Shown: positions 36,366 to 47,176 of the stretch, piece by piece | Layout of the letters: every line of letters begins with the position of its first letter | Position numbering within the stretch: position 1 is the stretch's first letter | Assembly (NCBI GenBank): GCA_039619475.1 | Contig: CM077115.1 | Span: 221,263,291 to 221,327,290, forward strand | Direction: 5' to 3' | Length of the DNA: 64,000 bases | From: Icerya purchasi | Lineage: Eukaryota > Arthropoda > Insecta > Hemiptera > Monophlebidae | Program-made: the position numbers and the translations under genes | The notes under the pieces: generated by a model | Seen by the model: the letters and a program-made list of their open reading frames with translations, nothing else | What the model was told of the DNA's origin: nothing | Database searches by the model: none

Positions 36366-36894
36366 AGTAGTGTGCCATTATGGATGAAATGGAGGCAGCT
36401 AACCGGGGTATTATGTGACAAGAGAATACCGATACATCTCAAAGGGAGAATTTACAAGACAATTATCAGATCTGCAATGCTATATGGAGCTGAATGCTGG
36501 GCGAAAACCACAAAAATTGAACAAAAACTTCATATGGCTGAAATGAAAATGTTACGCTGGTCTCTTGGGCACACATTCCTCGACCATATCAAAAACGAGG
36601 ATATAAGGGAGCGTATAGGAGTTGCACCTGCACGTTTGAAATTACGGGAAGCGAGACTCCGATCCCGTACAGTCACATCGTGAGAAAAGCAGACAATAGC
36701 TCTGTGAGGATGTTAATGGATTATAACCCTGGAGGAAAGCGATCACGAGGAAAACCGAGAAGACGGTGGATAGACTCCGTCGACAACGACATGGTGGAAG
36801 TCGGTGTTGGTATAGAGGATGCCGAGTACCGTAGAAAATGGAGAAGAAAGTGCCACTAAGCGAACCCCGCACCGGGAAATCGTTAGGAAAGAAG
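36366..36894 (+). mobile_element. RTE-like LINE 3' end with target duplication
   Basis: The frame gives ILCDKRIPIHLKG-like sequence (seen as VLCDKRIPIHLKGRIYKT), SAMLYGAECWAKTTKIEQKL and KMLRWSLGHTFLDHI, the C-terminal region of RTE/BovB-like LINEs. A frameshift near 36660 leads into a second frame with VRKADNSSVRMLM and SRGKPRRRWIDSVDND. AATATAATAAATAAT occurs at 36351-36365 and 36895-36909, a possible 15-bp target duplication, although it is of low complexity. The copy is strongly 5'-truncated. Confidence 0.8.
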
Positions 36895-36909
36895 AATATA
36901 ATAAATAAT

Positions 36910-37560
36910 AATCTGAATAATTATGATATTATGTTTTATCAGGGGCGGATCCGGAAAGACATTTTTGGACGGAAGAGATTATATAATTACGTAAAATCTT
37001 TTTTTTTTTTTTTCCCTACCCTGGGCGTATAAAATCTTCTGCGGTAAGCGGTAGATTTGAGAAATACCCCTTTTTTCATAAACAAAATCAAATAGCGACC
37101 TCCTTAGAAATTTAAAAATGTGTTTTAAAGATACATAATTATTAAAATTTTTAATTTAAGTTTTATTTCATGTTTAGGGGTGAAAAATAAAACGAAATTA
37201 TAAAATTCTAGCTAAAATATCAGTTTAGAAATAGTAAGATAGTATTTTTATTAGACTTTATTTTTATTTTTGTTAGTAATTCGATCCAAATTCTTTATTT
37301 GTGAGCAAGTTTAAATATATATATATATATATATACATATATTTCTCATTGAACTATTTTCATTTACATTACAAAATAAATAAATAAATAAAAATAGCAA
37401 AAGATAGTTGTGTTTAAAATAGAATAAAAAGAGAACATTAATAGTTTTACTAGAAAATAGTATTAAATAATTAAAATCCATAGGTAAAACTTATACAAAT
37501 ATTTTATAGCACAAATTAAGTTTCTCTGTTATAACAAATTTTTTCATTTTGGTTCTTTGG
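36910..37560. other. AT-rich stretch, nothing recognised
   Basis: A TA run lies at about 37316-37335 and a T-run at about 37000-37013. No coding signal. Confidence 0.4.
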
Positions 37561-37584
37561 GGAGGTGCCCCCTATCCCCCCTGT

Positions 37585-37803
37585 GTTTTATACTTGTTAC
37601 GCAAATAACGTATTAACAATATTTAATGATAACGTTAACAATCCTAATAATTTTCCCCATCTACTAATTGAAAATGATAAATTATACTATCTATCCCTAA
37701 CACTGGCAATAGATAATAATATACAATATTCTATAGATAGAAAAGAAACATTAACCGATCTAGTAATTAATGCTGAATTAAATCTCATTCATGTACGTAT
37801 GTA
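37585..37803 (+). pseudogene. Penelope-like reverse transcriptase relic
   Basis: The frame reads CYANNVLTIFNDNVNNPNNF, then KLYYLSLTLAIDNNIQYSI and DRKETLTDLVINAELN, then HVRM. This is the segment of Penelope-like RTs that begins with the YVDD box and continues to the FLDLTI and RKPT..D motifs. The catalytic box is YANN (37598-37609), so both aspartates are lost. Only this short part survives. It supports the presence of Penelope-like elements in this genome, as do the foldback copies at 13831 and 27704. Confidence 0.7.
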
Positions 37804-37809
37804 ATAAAG

Positions 37810-38788
37810 TTTATGTATTGCAAACGAAAACTTTTCAGATGTGTTATAATAAACATGTCGTCTCCATTAGACACTGTCAAAAAATCGTCTGTCGCTGAAC
37901 ATGTTATAATTCTTAGACACTCGCCTTTACGATATAAGTAATGGAATGACTATACTAAAATACATATCCGACAAAAATGTATTAAATTAGCCCGAAGAAT
38001 TCTATATGGACAAATATAGAAACAATTCAATTGCCAACTACATATGTATTTAATAAATAATAGATCAGTTTTAAAATTATTTAAACGTTCACCGTTACTT
38101 TATTTTATTTTATTAATTTTTCAAATTTCAACATATAGACTTACTACAAATATAATTATCGCTTTATCTATCAAATTTTATTTGTTTCTTTGCTAATCTG
38201 AATACTTTAATTTTATTGTTGATAACGACGAATGTAAAGTATGTTACTCCAAAACACGTCGATTTAGTTTGTAATTTGTGAATTATTGAAGATATTTCTG
38301 TTTTTGGTAAGTTAACTTTTACATTTAATTATAAATATTCTTAGAGTGTTAACTAAAAAAAAAAGTAAAACAAAAACAGGCTTTTTCGTAGAAACCATTG
38401 ATTGAGTTCTGAAAAATAATTTAAAACCTTCTACATTGACTCTCGTGTAATGAAGAATGAACAATTTTTCGGCTCCTTTAGAATAAGTAAAGCCGGGTCC
38501 ACACCGGCTAAACGACCAAGAGCACATGACGTTGACGTTCTTTGCAAATGCACGCGTAAAGTTTTCCAGCAGACGAGAAGGACTTTATTTACATTTTCTG
38601 ATGACCGATGAGTTTCACTTTTTTTTTTTTTTTTTTTTTAAATAAGTTGTGGGTCCCGCAAGGCATACTGCCTGTCTACGGGTGCCCCGCACTCTTATTA
38701 TCGTTTATTCGACAAATATGTTACATACGTTATAATATTTCATTACAATTAGTTTTCATAATTACACACAAGGTGTGTAATGAAACAA
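37810..38788. other. Unrecognised stretch with a possible LINE tail
   Basis: T-run at about 38622-38639 followed by AAATAAGTTGTGGGTCCCGC, which may be the poly-A end of an unidentified minus-strand retroelement. No coding remnant seen. Confidence 0.4.
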
Positions 38789-38818
38789 AATAATAATAAT
38801 AATAATAATACTGATAAT
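38789..38818. repeat. ATT-rich minisatellite with TACTGAT, 3' side of LINE-A
   Basis: Seven or so AAT units then TACTGATAAT. The same TACTGAT word in AAT repeats occurs at 42041-42062 and in five tandem copies at 47177-47293. Confidence 0.85.
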
Positions 38819-41800
38819 CAAATCAAATCAAAATCAAATCAAAAATACGTTTATTATTATTATTACTACAATAGTCCATCTTATTTGCGCGAGCGATGAG
38901 TATAAAAATAAAAAAAAAAACATTAAAACTTTCTTCAAGCTGCAAAAAAAAAAAAAAAGCCAAATGCGTACTATTAATTTATTTAATACAATAACTTATA
39001 CAAGTATAAAACGAATTAAAATTTGATGAACCTTTTTTTTTTTTTTTTTTTTTTATTACTCTTCTCTCTCTTCTTTCTTTATGTTTCCTTATCTTGTTAT
39101 AGTTATAGTTATGATGATAGGTAGGATACAAGAATTTTACGGCGTTTTTTGTAGTTTTTTAAGTCTATTTTTAAGGATGAGGGTAAAGAATTAAAAAGTT
39201 TGGGACCCATATATATTGACTGATTCCGGATATGGTATTTGTTAATATTTGGTAGTGCTGCTAATTCTTCCCCCCGCTGATCTTGTAATACCCTGTGTAA
39301 CGGAGATGTTAAATTTTTTTCTATTCTTAAGGACAAACATAAGGAGCTGCAGTTCGTAAAGTTTTGAAAGATGTATAATATTATAGTCTACAACTGTGTC
39401 TTGACTTCTATCAAATAACCTTATAACATTTTTCTGTAGTTGTGTCAGATGTTTCAAATGGTAGTCTGCAGCTTTGCCCCAGTGAATGATTCCATAACCC
39501 AGCACCGGTTGGTATAGGGCCGTATATAGTTTACGGAGGTGTATGGTATTAAAAAATTTGCTCAGATAATAAAATATATAATTTAATTTTCTAATTTTCG
39601 ATGCAAGGTAGGTTGGATGTTTATCCCAGTACAATTTACAGTCTAATTGAACACCTAAATATTTTACATCATGAACTCTATCCACCGGAACGTCATTTTC
39701 CCAGAAAATTTTGAAATCATTCCATTTAAATTGCGGTATGTGGCTATAAATAATATAATTAGTTTTACTCAGATTAATAAACAGTTTATTAAGGCGTAAC
39801 CAGTTTTTGATTTTGTGCAAGTCATCTTGTAAAAAATTCTGGAGAGTAGCTTGTTGGCGGGAGTTTACCATAAGCACAGTGTCATCTGCGTAACAAAATA
39901 TTTTCCCATGTACATTCAAATTACACAAGTCATTAATATAAACTAGAAACAGGAGGGGTCCCAGTATACTTCCTTGAGGTACTCCGTGAAATTGTTTTAC
40001 ATAGTCACTTTTTATGTTGTTAATTTTAGTGCAATACAATCTATCCGTTAAGTATGATTTAAGCCACTCATGGATAATACCCCGAAAGCCGCAGTTGTAC
40101 AATTTACACAATAAAATGTTATGGTTAACTACGTCAAACGCTTTCTTTAAATCTAGATATACTGCTGCAACCGAAACGCCCATTTCTACAAGATTGGATG
40201 CAATGAGTGAAATGTGATCGAAAAGCGCGTCATCAGTGCAAAGTTCAGGGAGAAAACCATACTGATTTTTACTGAAAAAATTAATATTTAACAAATAATT
40301 TAACAATCTACGCTTAATACATTTTTCAAATATTTTAGATATGGTGGAAAGAATACATATTGGCCTATAATTGGAAATATTAGTACAGTTGCCACTTTTA
40401 AAAACGGGCGTAATTATACCAAATTTTAAGACTGCTGGAAATTTCCCAACTTGTACGGATGTATTAAATAAATAGGTTAAATGTTTTACGTAAAAGTGTA
40501 AATTATTTTTTATTAACGAAATCGAGATTCCATCATATCCGAAAGAGGACTTATTAGGCATTGACATTATTCCAAGCCTAACTCCATCCAAAGAAAAATC
40601 AATAAACCCAAAGGAGAGAAGGGCTATGTTTTCATTCGCTGGTGTGTAATTGGAAGTATCCGCGTTATCAATCATATTGTTAACTACATTGCTGTAATAA
40701 TTATTGAAGTAATCAGCAATCAGTTTTTCGTTACCGCACACATTCATTTGAAGGCCATTAATTGATATGTTACGTAATGCTCGTGAATTGTTTCCTAAGG
40801 TTTTTTTAATAACCGCCCAATACTTTTTTTTGATTATTCTCGCAGCTCGTTAGTAATTTGGTATAATAATTCACTTTTGCTTTCCTCAATAATCTTTGCA
40901 ACATTCTGGAGGTTTCTTTAAACTGCGATTGTAAACAAGCATCAGTAGGATAACGCTTAGTCAGTTTGTATACTCGATTTTTTTCGAGAGAAAGCTTAGC
41001 TAACTCATCTGTAATCCAGGGTGACCTTTTATGGATTTTTCTAGTCTGCAATATACATTTAGACTGTTCTACACCGTTTTTTATTATAGTTATAAACTCT
41101 TCAAATTTCTCGTCAATTGTTAATTGCGAACTATATATTTTTTCACAGTCGATAGTCGCAAGATATTGTTTGAACTTAATTTTATCGAAACGATAAACAC
41201 AGTTGGGTTTAATTGTCTTATGGCTGGAATAAAATTTAATTGATGCGTCTATAGCGCAATGATCGGAAAAACTTATTTTGAGAATTTTGTGTGTTAAATT
41301 TGATTTAAACAGGATATCATTAAAATCTCTAACAAAAAGATGATCTAAACACGATGAATAGCCGGAACGTTCTTGCATAAAAGTCGGTGTATTAACAACG
41401 CTAGTGAAACCCCAGGAGTATAGTAAATTCAAATAATCGGAAGATTTAACGTTATCCAAGAGATTTATGTTAATATCACCCGATAAGATTGAGGTTGATG
41501 AGGATAAATTTATTACGCTCTGTAAATCAGATAAAAAATCATCCTGATTATGATTATAGAAACGATAGATACCGAAAATAGTTACGTGAATATTGTCTTC
41601 GAAAAATATTTTCGCTCCGACTATATTGGCGGAGAGAATGGAAATGTCAATTTTTTGGAATAAGATGCTATTTTTAATGTACATTATAACACCGCCTGAT
41701 CTTTTATTACTTTTGCATTGTCCTATGGATGTATAATCTGGAATACAATAATGATTTAATTCCCCTTCGTATAATCAGGTTTCTGTGAGAATTATTATGT

Positions 41801-42040
41801 CGTACTGCGTGACACAATTAGATAAAAAAATTAAAAATTCATCAAATTTTGGGCGGACACTATTAATATTAAGTGTGAATAATTTAATTTCTGAATACAT
41901 CATTAAAAGGTACTATGAATAATATTGTATTTAAGCGGATTTGAAATAATTACGTGTTATTATAAAATTAGTAACTTGAAACCCACGGACAAAACAAGAA
42001 CCACCATTATTAAATAATGAAATTTCATTTAAGGTAAAAT
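38819..42040 (-). mobile_element. LINE-A: nearly intact CR1/L2-type non-LTR retrotransposon
   Basis: A minus-strand LINE of about 3.2 kb. Its 5' end lies at the AAT array at 42041 and its 3' end has AATAAACG, then GATTT repeats, at the array at 38818. It carries one long ORF (endonuclease plus RT) and no ORF1. A tract of about 20 A's (39034-39054) lies within the 3' region and could mark an alternative 3' end. Clade placement between CR1, L2 and Daphne-like groups cannot be settled by eye. Confidence 0.75.
39109..41903 (-). pseudogene. LINE-A ORF2, endonuclease/reverse transcriptase, three lesions
   Basis: The start at 41903 (MMYSEIKLFTLNINSVR) fits the APE-type endonuclease N-terminus. Then come ILTET, LSGDININLL, SCLDHLFV and SFSDHCAID. 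The RT follows with NYRPICILSTISKIFEK, YLDLKKAFDVVNH, GVPQGSILGPLLFLVYINDL and CYADDTVLM (39891-39902), all catalytic residues intact. Lesions are a TGA at 41775-41777 where tryptophan is usual, a frame slip in an A8 run near 40825, and one in a C6 run near 39272. The two slips lie in homopolymers and might be sequencing errors. The C-terminus ends YMGPKLFNSLPSSLK and then stops near 39109. Confidence 0.88.
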
Positions 42041-42062
42041 TAATAATAATAATACTGATAAT
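42041..42062. repeat. ATT-rich minisatellite with TACTGAT between the two LINEs
   Basis: TAATAATAATAATACTGATA separates the 5' end of LINE-A from the 3' end of LINE-B. It is 22 bases long and carries the TACTGAT word at 42053-42059. Confidence 0.85.
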
Positions 42063-42521
42063 TAAATTATTTCGTTTATTTCAGATGTATCTTTAATTTA
42101 CAGAGTTATATAATGGAGATAACTGACCCTGCACCGCCGTTTTGGCTTAATCACAGTCAGTAACCTCTTACATAAAGTTCCTTAAGACTAAAATATAAAG
42201 TTTATTTTGAGGGATACACACTCTCAGTTGTGCGGGTTATGTCCTACAACATTCACACTCACACATATGTAGAAATTATAAATAAATGAAAAAAGGAGAA
42301 GACAGTTCTGAAGATAGTCTAAAAGTGCATATGTCCAAAGTAAGACAAACTATGAAAAAGAAAAAAATCAGCGATTATGTTATTTATACAAATGGTGTCA
42401 AATTATTATATATATGAAGAATAAAAATAAAGTAAGGTAAAGTAAAATAAAGGTAAATAGAGGTAAATAGAGGTAGAATAAAAAGTAAAATTAAAAAGTA
42501 AAATTACCACTGTGTGTAGCT

Positions 42522-45500
42522 CTAAGTTTTGGTGAATTTGGGCCGCATGATTTGGTAAGCATAGGTCTCGAATAATTTGGCAGTACTTTTATCATTTAAG
42601 TCAAATGTTGTTGAGAATTTTCGAAAATTATTGTAGTTGGGACATTGAAATATTATGTGTTCGGCCGTTTCTGTCTGTCCGCATGTGCAGTTGTCAGTGT
42701 CATTTAGTCCCAGTTTATGAAGATATTTATTTATTTTCCCATGACCTGTGAGGAGTTGGGTGGAGTAGAAATCAGGTGATATTTTTATTTTGTGTCTGTC
42801 AATAGTATTGGGTATTAGATTGTGGGTATGTTGGGCAGCTGTATCGCAGTTCCATTCTTGGTTCCAAACCTCATAGTAGTGTTCTTTTATTTTATCTTTA
42901 ACTGTTTTCCTGTTGTGCAGGATATTTGCTGGGTAGGCATAAAGAAATTCATATTCATGGGTCAGGTCATTGTATAAATGTTGGAAACCCGATTTACTTT
43001 GTATAAAGTTGAAGGTTGTTGCTCTGTTCAGGATGAGCAGTTTGATAGGTAAAACATCGCTCAGAACTAATGCAGCGCTCAATGAGACGGTTCTGTAAGC
43101 TCTTATTACATTTAATAGGAATTTTCTTTGAATTGAGTGAAGTTTCTTTAACACTGATTTGTGCTTTAGTCTATGACAAAAGATGGAGCTGCAGCAAGCG
43201 AGGGTATTTTCAATTAGGGATTTATAAATGATTTTTCTGTAGTCGAAATTATAGCCCCATGTATTTTGGCAGACGCGTAGTAATTGATAGTATTTTATAT
43301 TTAGTTTTTCAAAAATTTGGTCAAAATGTGCGTTAAAGGAGAGTTTATTGTCTATTGTAATGCCAAGATATTTGAAATTTTCTACCACTTGTAGGAAGGT
43401 GTTTCGATAGCGAACTTTGATATTTTTTCGTTTCATTTTTAATGATCTGGAGAAAAATGATGTAAAACATTTGTCTACAGAGAGATTTAGTTTGACACTG
43501 ATTAGCCATTCATCTAATTTGTTGAGAGTGTTTGTTGCTATTTCCTCTAATTCTTTTTTAGTGTTTCCTGTGATTATGTAAAGTAAATCGTCAGCATATG
43601 CACATAAGTCAACTTTTTGATTATAGGGCAGTTTGAGTGCTTGATTGAAGATTAAGTTCCAGAGTAGTGGGCCTAACACACTGCCTTGGGGGCAACCCAT
43701 ATTTATGTTTTTGTGAATTGTTTTTGTTCCTAATTGTAGTTTAACTTTCCTGTCGCATAGATAATAAAGTAGAGTTAGCAGTAGGGGTTTGTTGTCGGTT
43801 ATTAATACTTCTAGGCTTTTATAAACGACTGGGTGCCAGCAGTTGTCAAAAGCTCCTTTTATGTCGATGCCTATGACCAAGACATGCTGGTTTTGACGGA
43901 GACTTGTGTTTATTTTAGACAAAGCATAATTTATTGCATGTTCTGTTGAGAACCTTTTTCTGAACCCGAATTGGCGATCGTCAAAGTGATTAGTTTTATT
44001 TATGTAATGACTGATTTCGTTGTGAAGTAGTTTTTCATAGATCTTGCTAAGGGTATTTAAGAGGCAGATAGGACGATAGGATTTTGGATTTTTATGGTCT
44101 TTGTTTGGCTTTTGCAGAAGTATTACATTAGCTTCACACCAGGGTTTTGGAAAGTAGGCAAGAGAAGAAATTTTGTGAAATAGTAGTGGAAAGAGTTCTG
44201 GGAGATGGTGATGTATAAGTTTTACCACTTTGTTTGTGATATTATCAGGTCCAGAGGCTTTGCCATTTACTAATTTTTTTATAATGTTGTTTAAAGGTGT
44301 CAGATCTATTTTCAGTGAGTATTTTTTTTCGAGATCTTGTAAATTATTTTTCTGGTAACAGAAGTGAGTCCGCAGTTTAGTATGTTCTGAGTTATCTGAG
44401 ATGATGGGGTCATTAGGAAATAAGGAAGAGATGCAGTAGTTTAAATTCTCATAAGGGTCGATTATAATAGTGCCATCCTCTTTTGTAAGAGGAGGTACTG
44501 TATTTGTGCGCTTAAGTTTCTGAAAAGCTATTTTATAACTAAGTCCCCAAGGTTTGACGTTTTCTGAGCAAAAAGTTCTCCATGAGTTAACTTTTGCCTG
44601 ATCAATTTTGTATCTTAAGATTTTTCTGTATGTATTGTAAACTGTTTTACGATTCTCTCTGATTGTAGGATTTTTACACCTTTGATATAGGCAGCGAAAT
44701 TTTTTGGTTAAGCGACTAAAAAGTTTGATGTCTGAATTCCACCAGTAATTTGTTTTGTTTATTTCTTTATATAAGGTATTTTTTTCAGTTAATTGGTTTA
44801 TATATTCAGAGAATTGTGTAATCCAGGGATCACAAGACCTATGGTCATGTATGTTTTTACAGTTATGAAGAAGGGAGTTGCAATCAGTATTTAGTTGAGC
44901 AAGAACGTTGTTGTAGTTTATACCCTTTATTATTTTTAAGTTTGGTGAAAGAGTGGTGGCTAATTTAAAAGAGACATATTCGTGATCAGAGAGGGATTTA
45001 CCCTCAAGAACTATCAAGTCAGTTATGCTTGTGGCAACACTTTGTGTGGCAATAACGAGATCAATTACACTATTCCCATTTGCGTTTTTGAAAGTAAATT
45101 TATTTTTTTCGTTGAGTACAAATAAATGATGGGTTGTTAGAAATTCAAGAAATAGTTTAGATTTATGACCTGAGTCCTTGATGTCCCATAGTTTTGATCT
45201 CACGTTTGCATCTCCAGTTATTAATATTTTTTTGAAAGAGAAGCTAGACAGTAAGTTTCCTATTGATGTTAAGTAAGAATTGATTGTTTTATTTGGGGAA
45301 AAATATAGGTTTATTATGAGGATGTCGTCTAATAGGATGGCAATATAGTTTTCATTATTTTTTATTTCTTGATCCTGTAAGTTGGCAGCAGTGCAAATGG
45401 CTACAAAGTTATTTTTAATTATGTTATAGTTTGAGAAGCCTGCGAGATTGTTGTTTTTAAAGTAGGGTTCAGTAATTAAGATTAAGTTATAGTTATTTTT

Positions 45501-45581
45501 AAGTACATAGTTATATAGTGTGGCCTGAGCTGTCACACAGTGGTTTACATTGTTTAGAATTATGTTAATGTGTTTGTTCAT
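42522..45581 (-). CDS. LINE-B ORF2, endonuclease/reverse transcriptase
   Basis: This intact 1019-residue protein would nick chromosomal DNA and copy the element RNA at the nick. The APE endonuclease (about residues 1-225) shows ILITEPYF with the catalytic glutamate, INLYFSP, ITGDANVRS, SVIDLVIA and LSDHEY. The RT (about 440-760) shows GKASGPDNITNK, SYRPICLLNTLSKIYEK, GIDIKGAFDNCWHP, GCPQGSVLGPLLWNLIF and YADDLLYI (YADD at about 662-665). The C-terminus (about 964-979) has CTCGQTETAEHIIFQC, the Cys/His motif of R1-like LINEs. The start at 45581 is inside the ORF1 end and in a different frame, implying reinitiation or frameshift-type coupling. Length and motifs fit R1-clade ORF2. Confidence 0.92.
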   Translation of the reverse strand: MNKHINIILNNVNHCVTAQATLYNYVLKNNYNLILITEPYFKNNNLAGFSNYNIIKNNFVAICTAANLQDQEIKNNENYIAILLDDILIINLYFSPNKTINSYLTSIGNLLSSFSFKKILITGDANVRSKLWDIKDSGHKSKLFLEFLTTHHLFVLNEKNKFTFKNANGNSVIDLVIATQSVATSITDLIVLEGKSLSDHEYVSFKLATTLSPNLKIIKGINYNNVLAQLNTDCNSLLHNCKNIHDHRSCDPWITQFSEYINQLTEKNTLYKEINKTNYWWNSDIKLFSRLTKKFRCLYQRCKNPTIRENRKTVYNTYRKILRYKIDQAKVNSWRTFCSENVKPWGLSYKIAFQKLKRTNTVPPLTKEDGTIIIDPYENLNYCISSLFPNDPIISDNSEHTKLRTHFCYQKNNLQDLEKKYSLKIDLTPLNNIIKKLVNGKASGPDNITNKVVKLIHHHLPELFPLLFHKISSLAYFPKPWCEANVILLQKPNKDHKNPKSYRPICLLNTLSKIYEKLLHNEISHYINKTNHFDDRQFGFRKRFSTEHAINYALSKINTSLRQNQHVLVIGIDIKGAFDNCWHPVVYKSLEVLITDNKPLLLTLLYYLCDRKVKLQLGTKTIHKNINMGCPQGSVLGPLLWNLIFNQALKLPYNQKVDLCAYADDLLYIITGNTKKELEEIATNTLNKLDEWLISVKLNLSVDKCFTSFFSRSLKMKRKNIKVRYRNTFLQVVENFKYLGITIDNKLSFNAHFDQIFEKLNIKYYQLLRVCQNTWGYNFDYRKIIYKSLIENTLACCSSIFCHRLKHKSVLKKLHSIQRKFLLNVIRAYRTVSLSAALVLSDVLPIKLLILNRATTFNFIQSKSGFQHLYNDLTHEYEFLYAYPANILHNRKTVKDKIKEHYYEVWNQEWNCDTAAQHTHNLIPNTIDRHKIKISPDFYSTQLLTGHGKINKYLHKLGLNDTDNCTCGQTETAEHIIFQCPNYNNFRKFSTTFDLNDKSTAKLFETYAYQIMRPKFTKT

Positions 45582-46692
45582 AAGTGTAATTTATGTGTTT
45601 TTTGAGAAATTCTTTATTTTTGATTATGATTGGGCACTTAAAGCTATTTGGGTGGTGACTGTAATTTGCATTGTGTGTGTCTGTGTTGGTTTCGTTTTTT
45701 TTATGTATATTAGAGTTTAAACAGTTTGTACATAACCCGCTTTTTAATGTGCTGTTGATGAGCTCGATGTCTTCCTGATTTTGTCTGCAGTCGGCTGCTT
45801 TATGGCCAATCTTCCAGCATTTGAAACATTGTCTTATGCTGATGTACTCGTAGACTCTGCAACGTGTCCATCCTATGTTTATAGTATTTGGATCCATGAG
45901 TAAATTGAAAGCCTTAGGGGTAACTTCACATGTTGCACGGGTGGTTTTTCCTTTTATTATTTTGGTGTAGAGAGGATTATCGCCAGTTTTTGATGAGACA
46001 GCTTCATTTATTTCGTCATTAGTGGTCTCATCTGAGAAGCCAGTAATAGTGATTTGTGGATTGCGAGGACATCGCTCCAGTGCTGTTAGGTTGGGACACT
46101 TTTCTTCTATCTGGTTTTTTATTTTTTGAGCTTCCTCTTTAGTTGCACATCTCACAACAACATTGCCTGTGTTGAGTTTTTTAAACGATCTGATGTTAAC
46201 GCCAATTTTTGCAGGATTGATATTGCTTTTCAATGATGATTCTGGGTTGCTGTCGTTATTTTTGCCTTTGACCATGATGTAGGTTAGAGGAGGCCGGTTG
46301 ATTTTTGTCTCTTTTTTATTGGAATTGGTGATATCAGCATAGCTTTTTTTGGGGAGGTCTTTTTTAAGTAACTCATTTTCCTTTCTAAGTTGAGCAATTT
46401 CTCTTTTTAGTACTGTGATGTCTTCCCTTTCCTGTAGAAGCATGTCCAATTTATTTTTGATTATGGTTACTTCTTCACGAAGAAGTTGAATAGTCTGATC
46501 TGCAAGGTTATCATGAGTGAGTTTATTCTTGCTAGCGTTTATTTGGCATCCACTGCAGGTAAAGTCTGAGGTGTATGGTGGTAAACACCGCAGGTGTGAT
46601 CTGATCCCGCAGTCATTGCTGCAAAGGATGTATTTCTGTTTGCCAAAAAATTGAAGTGAACACTCCGAGCAAAGGTCACTTGATGGGGCCAT
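45565..46692 (-). CDS. LINE-B ORF1, PHD-like finger and zinc-knuckle protein
   Basis: This 375-residue protein would coat the element RNA. Residues 9-49 hold a C4HC3-spaced cluster (CSEC, CSNDC, H, C, CSGC) resembling a PHD finger. About 68-112 is a leucine-rich heptad region, a likely coiled coil (LREEVTIIKNKLDMLLQERE, then LRKENELLKKDL). A gag-like domain follows at about 135-275. Then comes a C-x2-C-x4-H-x4-C zinc knuckle, CFKCWKIGHKAADC, and a second Cys/His group, CTNC...H...C. A PHD-like finger in front of a gag-type ORF1 is less usual than the knuckles. The stop at 45565 overlaps the ORF2 start. Confidence 0.88.
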   Translation of the reverse strand: MAPSSDLCSECSLQFFGKQKYILCSNDCGIRSHLRCLPPYTSDFTCSGCQINASKNKLTHDNLADQTIQLLREEVTIIKNKLDMLLQEREDITVLKREIAQLRKENELLKKDLPKKSYADITNSNKKETKINRPPLTYIMVKGKNNDSNPESSLKSNINPAKIGVNIRSFKKLNTGNVVVRCATKEEAQKIKNQIEEKCPNLTALERCPRNPQITITGFSDETTNDEINEAVSSKTGDNPLYTKIIKGKTTRATCEVTPKAFNLLMDPNTINIGWTRCRVYEYISIRQCFKCWKIGHKAADCRQNQEDIELINSTLKSGLCTNCLNSNIHKKNETNTDTHNANYSHHPNSFKCPIIIKNKEFLKKHINYTYEQTH

Positions 46693-46835
46693 TTATACCC
46701 ACAAGCAAGCTGCAGCTCAGCAGTGTCAAATATATGCAAATATACTATCACACTATAACTACTTCAAGTGCAACTTCAGGCAGCAAGTATAGTAACCCAG
46801 AAATAAAAATAAAAAAATAAATAAAAAGTTTTCAT

Positions 46836-46893
46836 AAAAACGACACGACGACAGGCGACAGGCGACACGACGACAGGCGACACGGCGACAAGT
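46836..46893 (-). repeat. G+C-rich tandem motif in LINE-B 5' region
   Basis: The word CGACAGGCGACA recurs about four times with ACGACG spacers. It is the only G+C-rich segment of the otherwise AT-rich 5' region, about 150-200 bases upstream of the ORF1 start. It might be an internal promoter or structural element, but this is inference. Confidence 0.6.
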
Positions 46894-47176
46894 CGACTTT
46901 GAGTAATGCTGCCCAATGGACAGTAGGAAGCCAAATTACTTTCCAAAAATTTATTTTGCAGAAGTTTCGCACAGATTAAACAATAAAAATATTGAAATAA
47001 AACAGAAAACTGAAGTATTAACTTGTAAAAGGTTAAAGAAACATAACAGCGGAATAAAAACTCACCTTTTTGCCACAAAAAAGGCAGAAACGTGTCCATC
47101 AAACACTTTAAATTCACACTTAGAGATAGAGCAAAAAACAAACGTGCACATTCGAACCAAACCGAATAATGATTGA

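Larger units (their letters stand above)
42063..47176 (-). mobile_element. LINE-B: R1-like LINE with two intact ORFs
   Basis: A minus-strand element of about 5.1 kb has a 5' untranslated region (46693-47176), ORF1, ORF2 and a 3' untranslated region (42063-42521) ending AATAAACG and an AT-rich tail. ORF1 and ORF2 overlap by 17 bases, as in the R1 clade, and ORF2 ends with a CCHC-like motif typical of that clade. No stops or frameshifts were seen. Both ends abut the TACTGAT minisatellite. It is the only element in the window that looks capable of autonomous movement. Confidence 0.88.
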
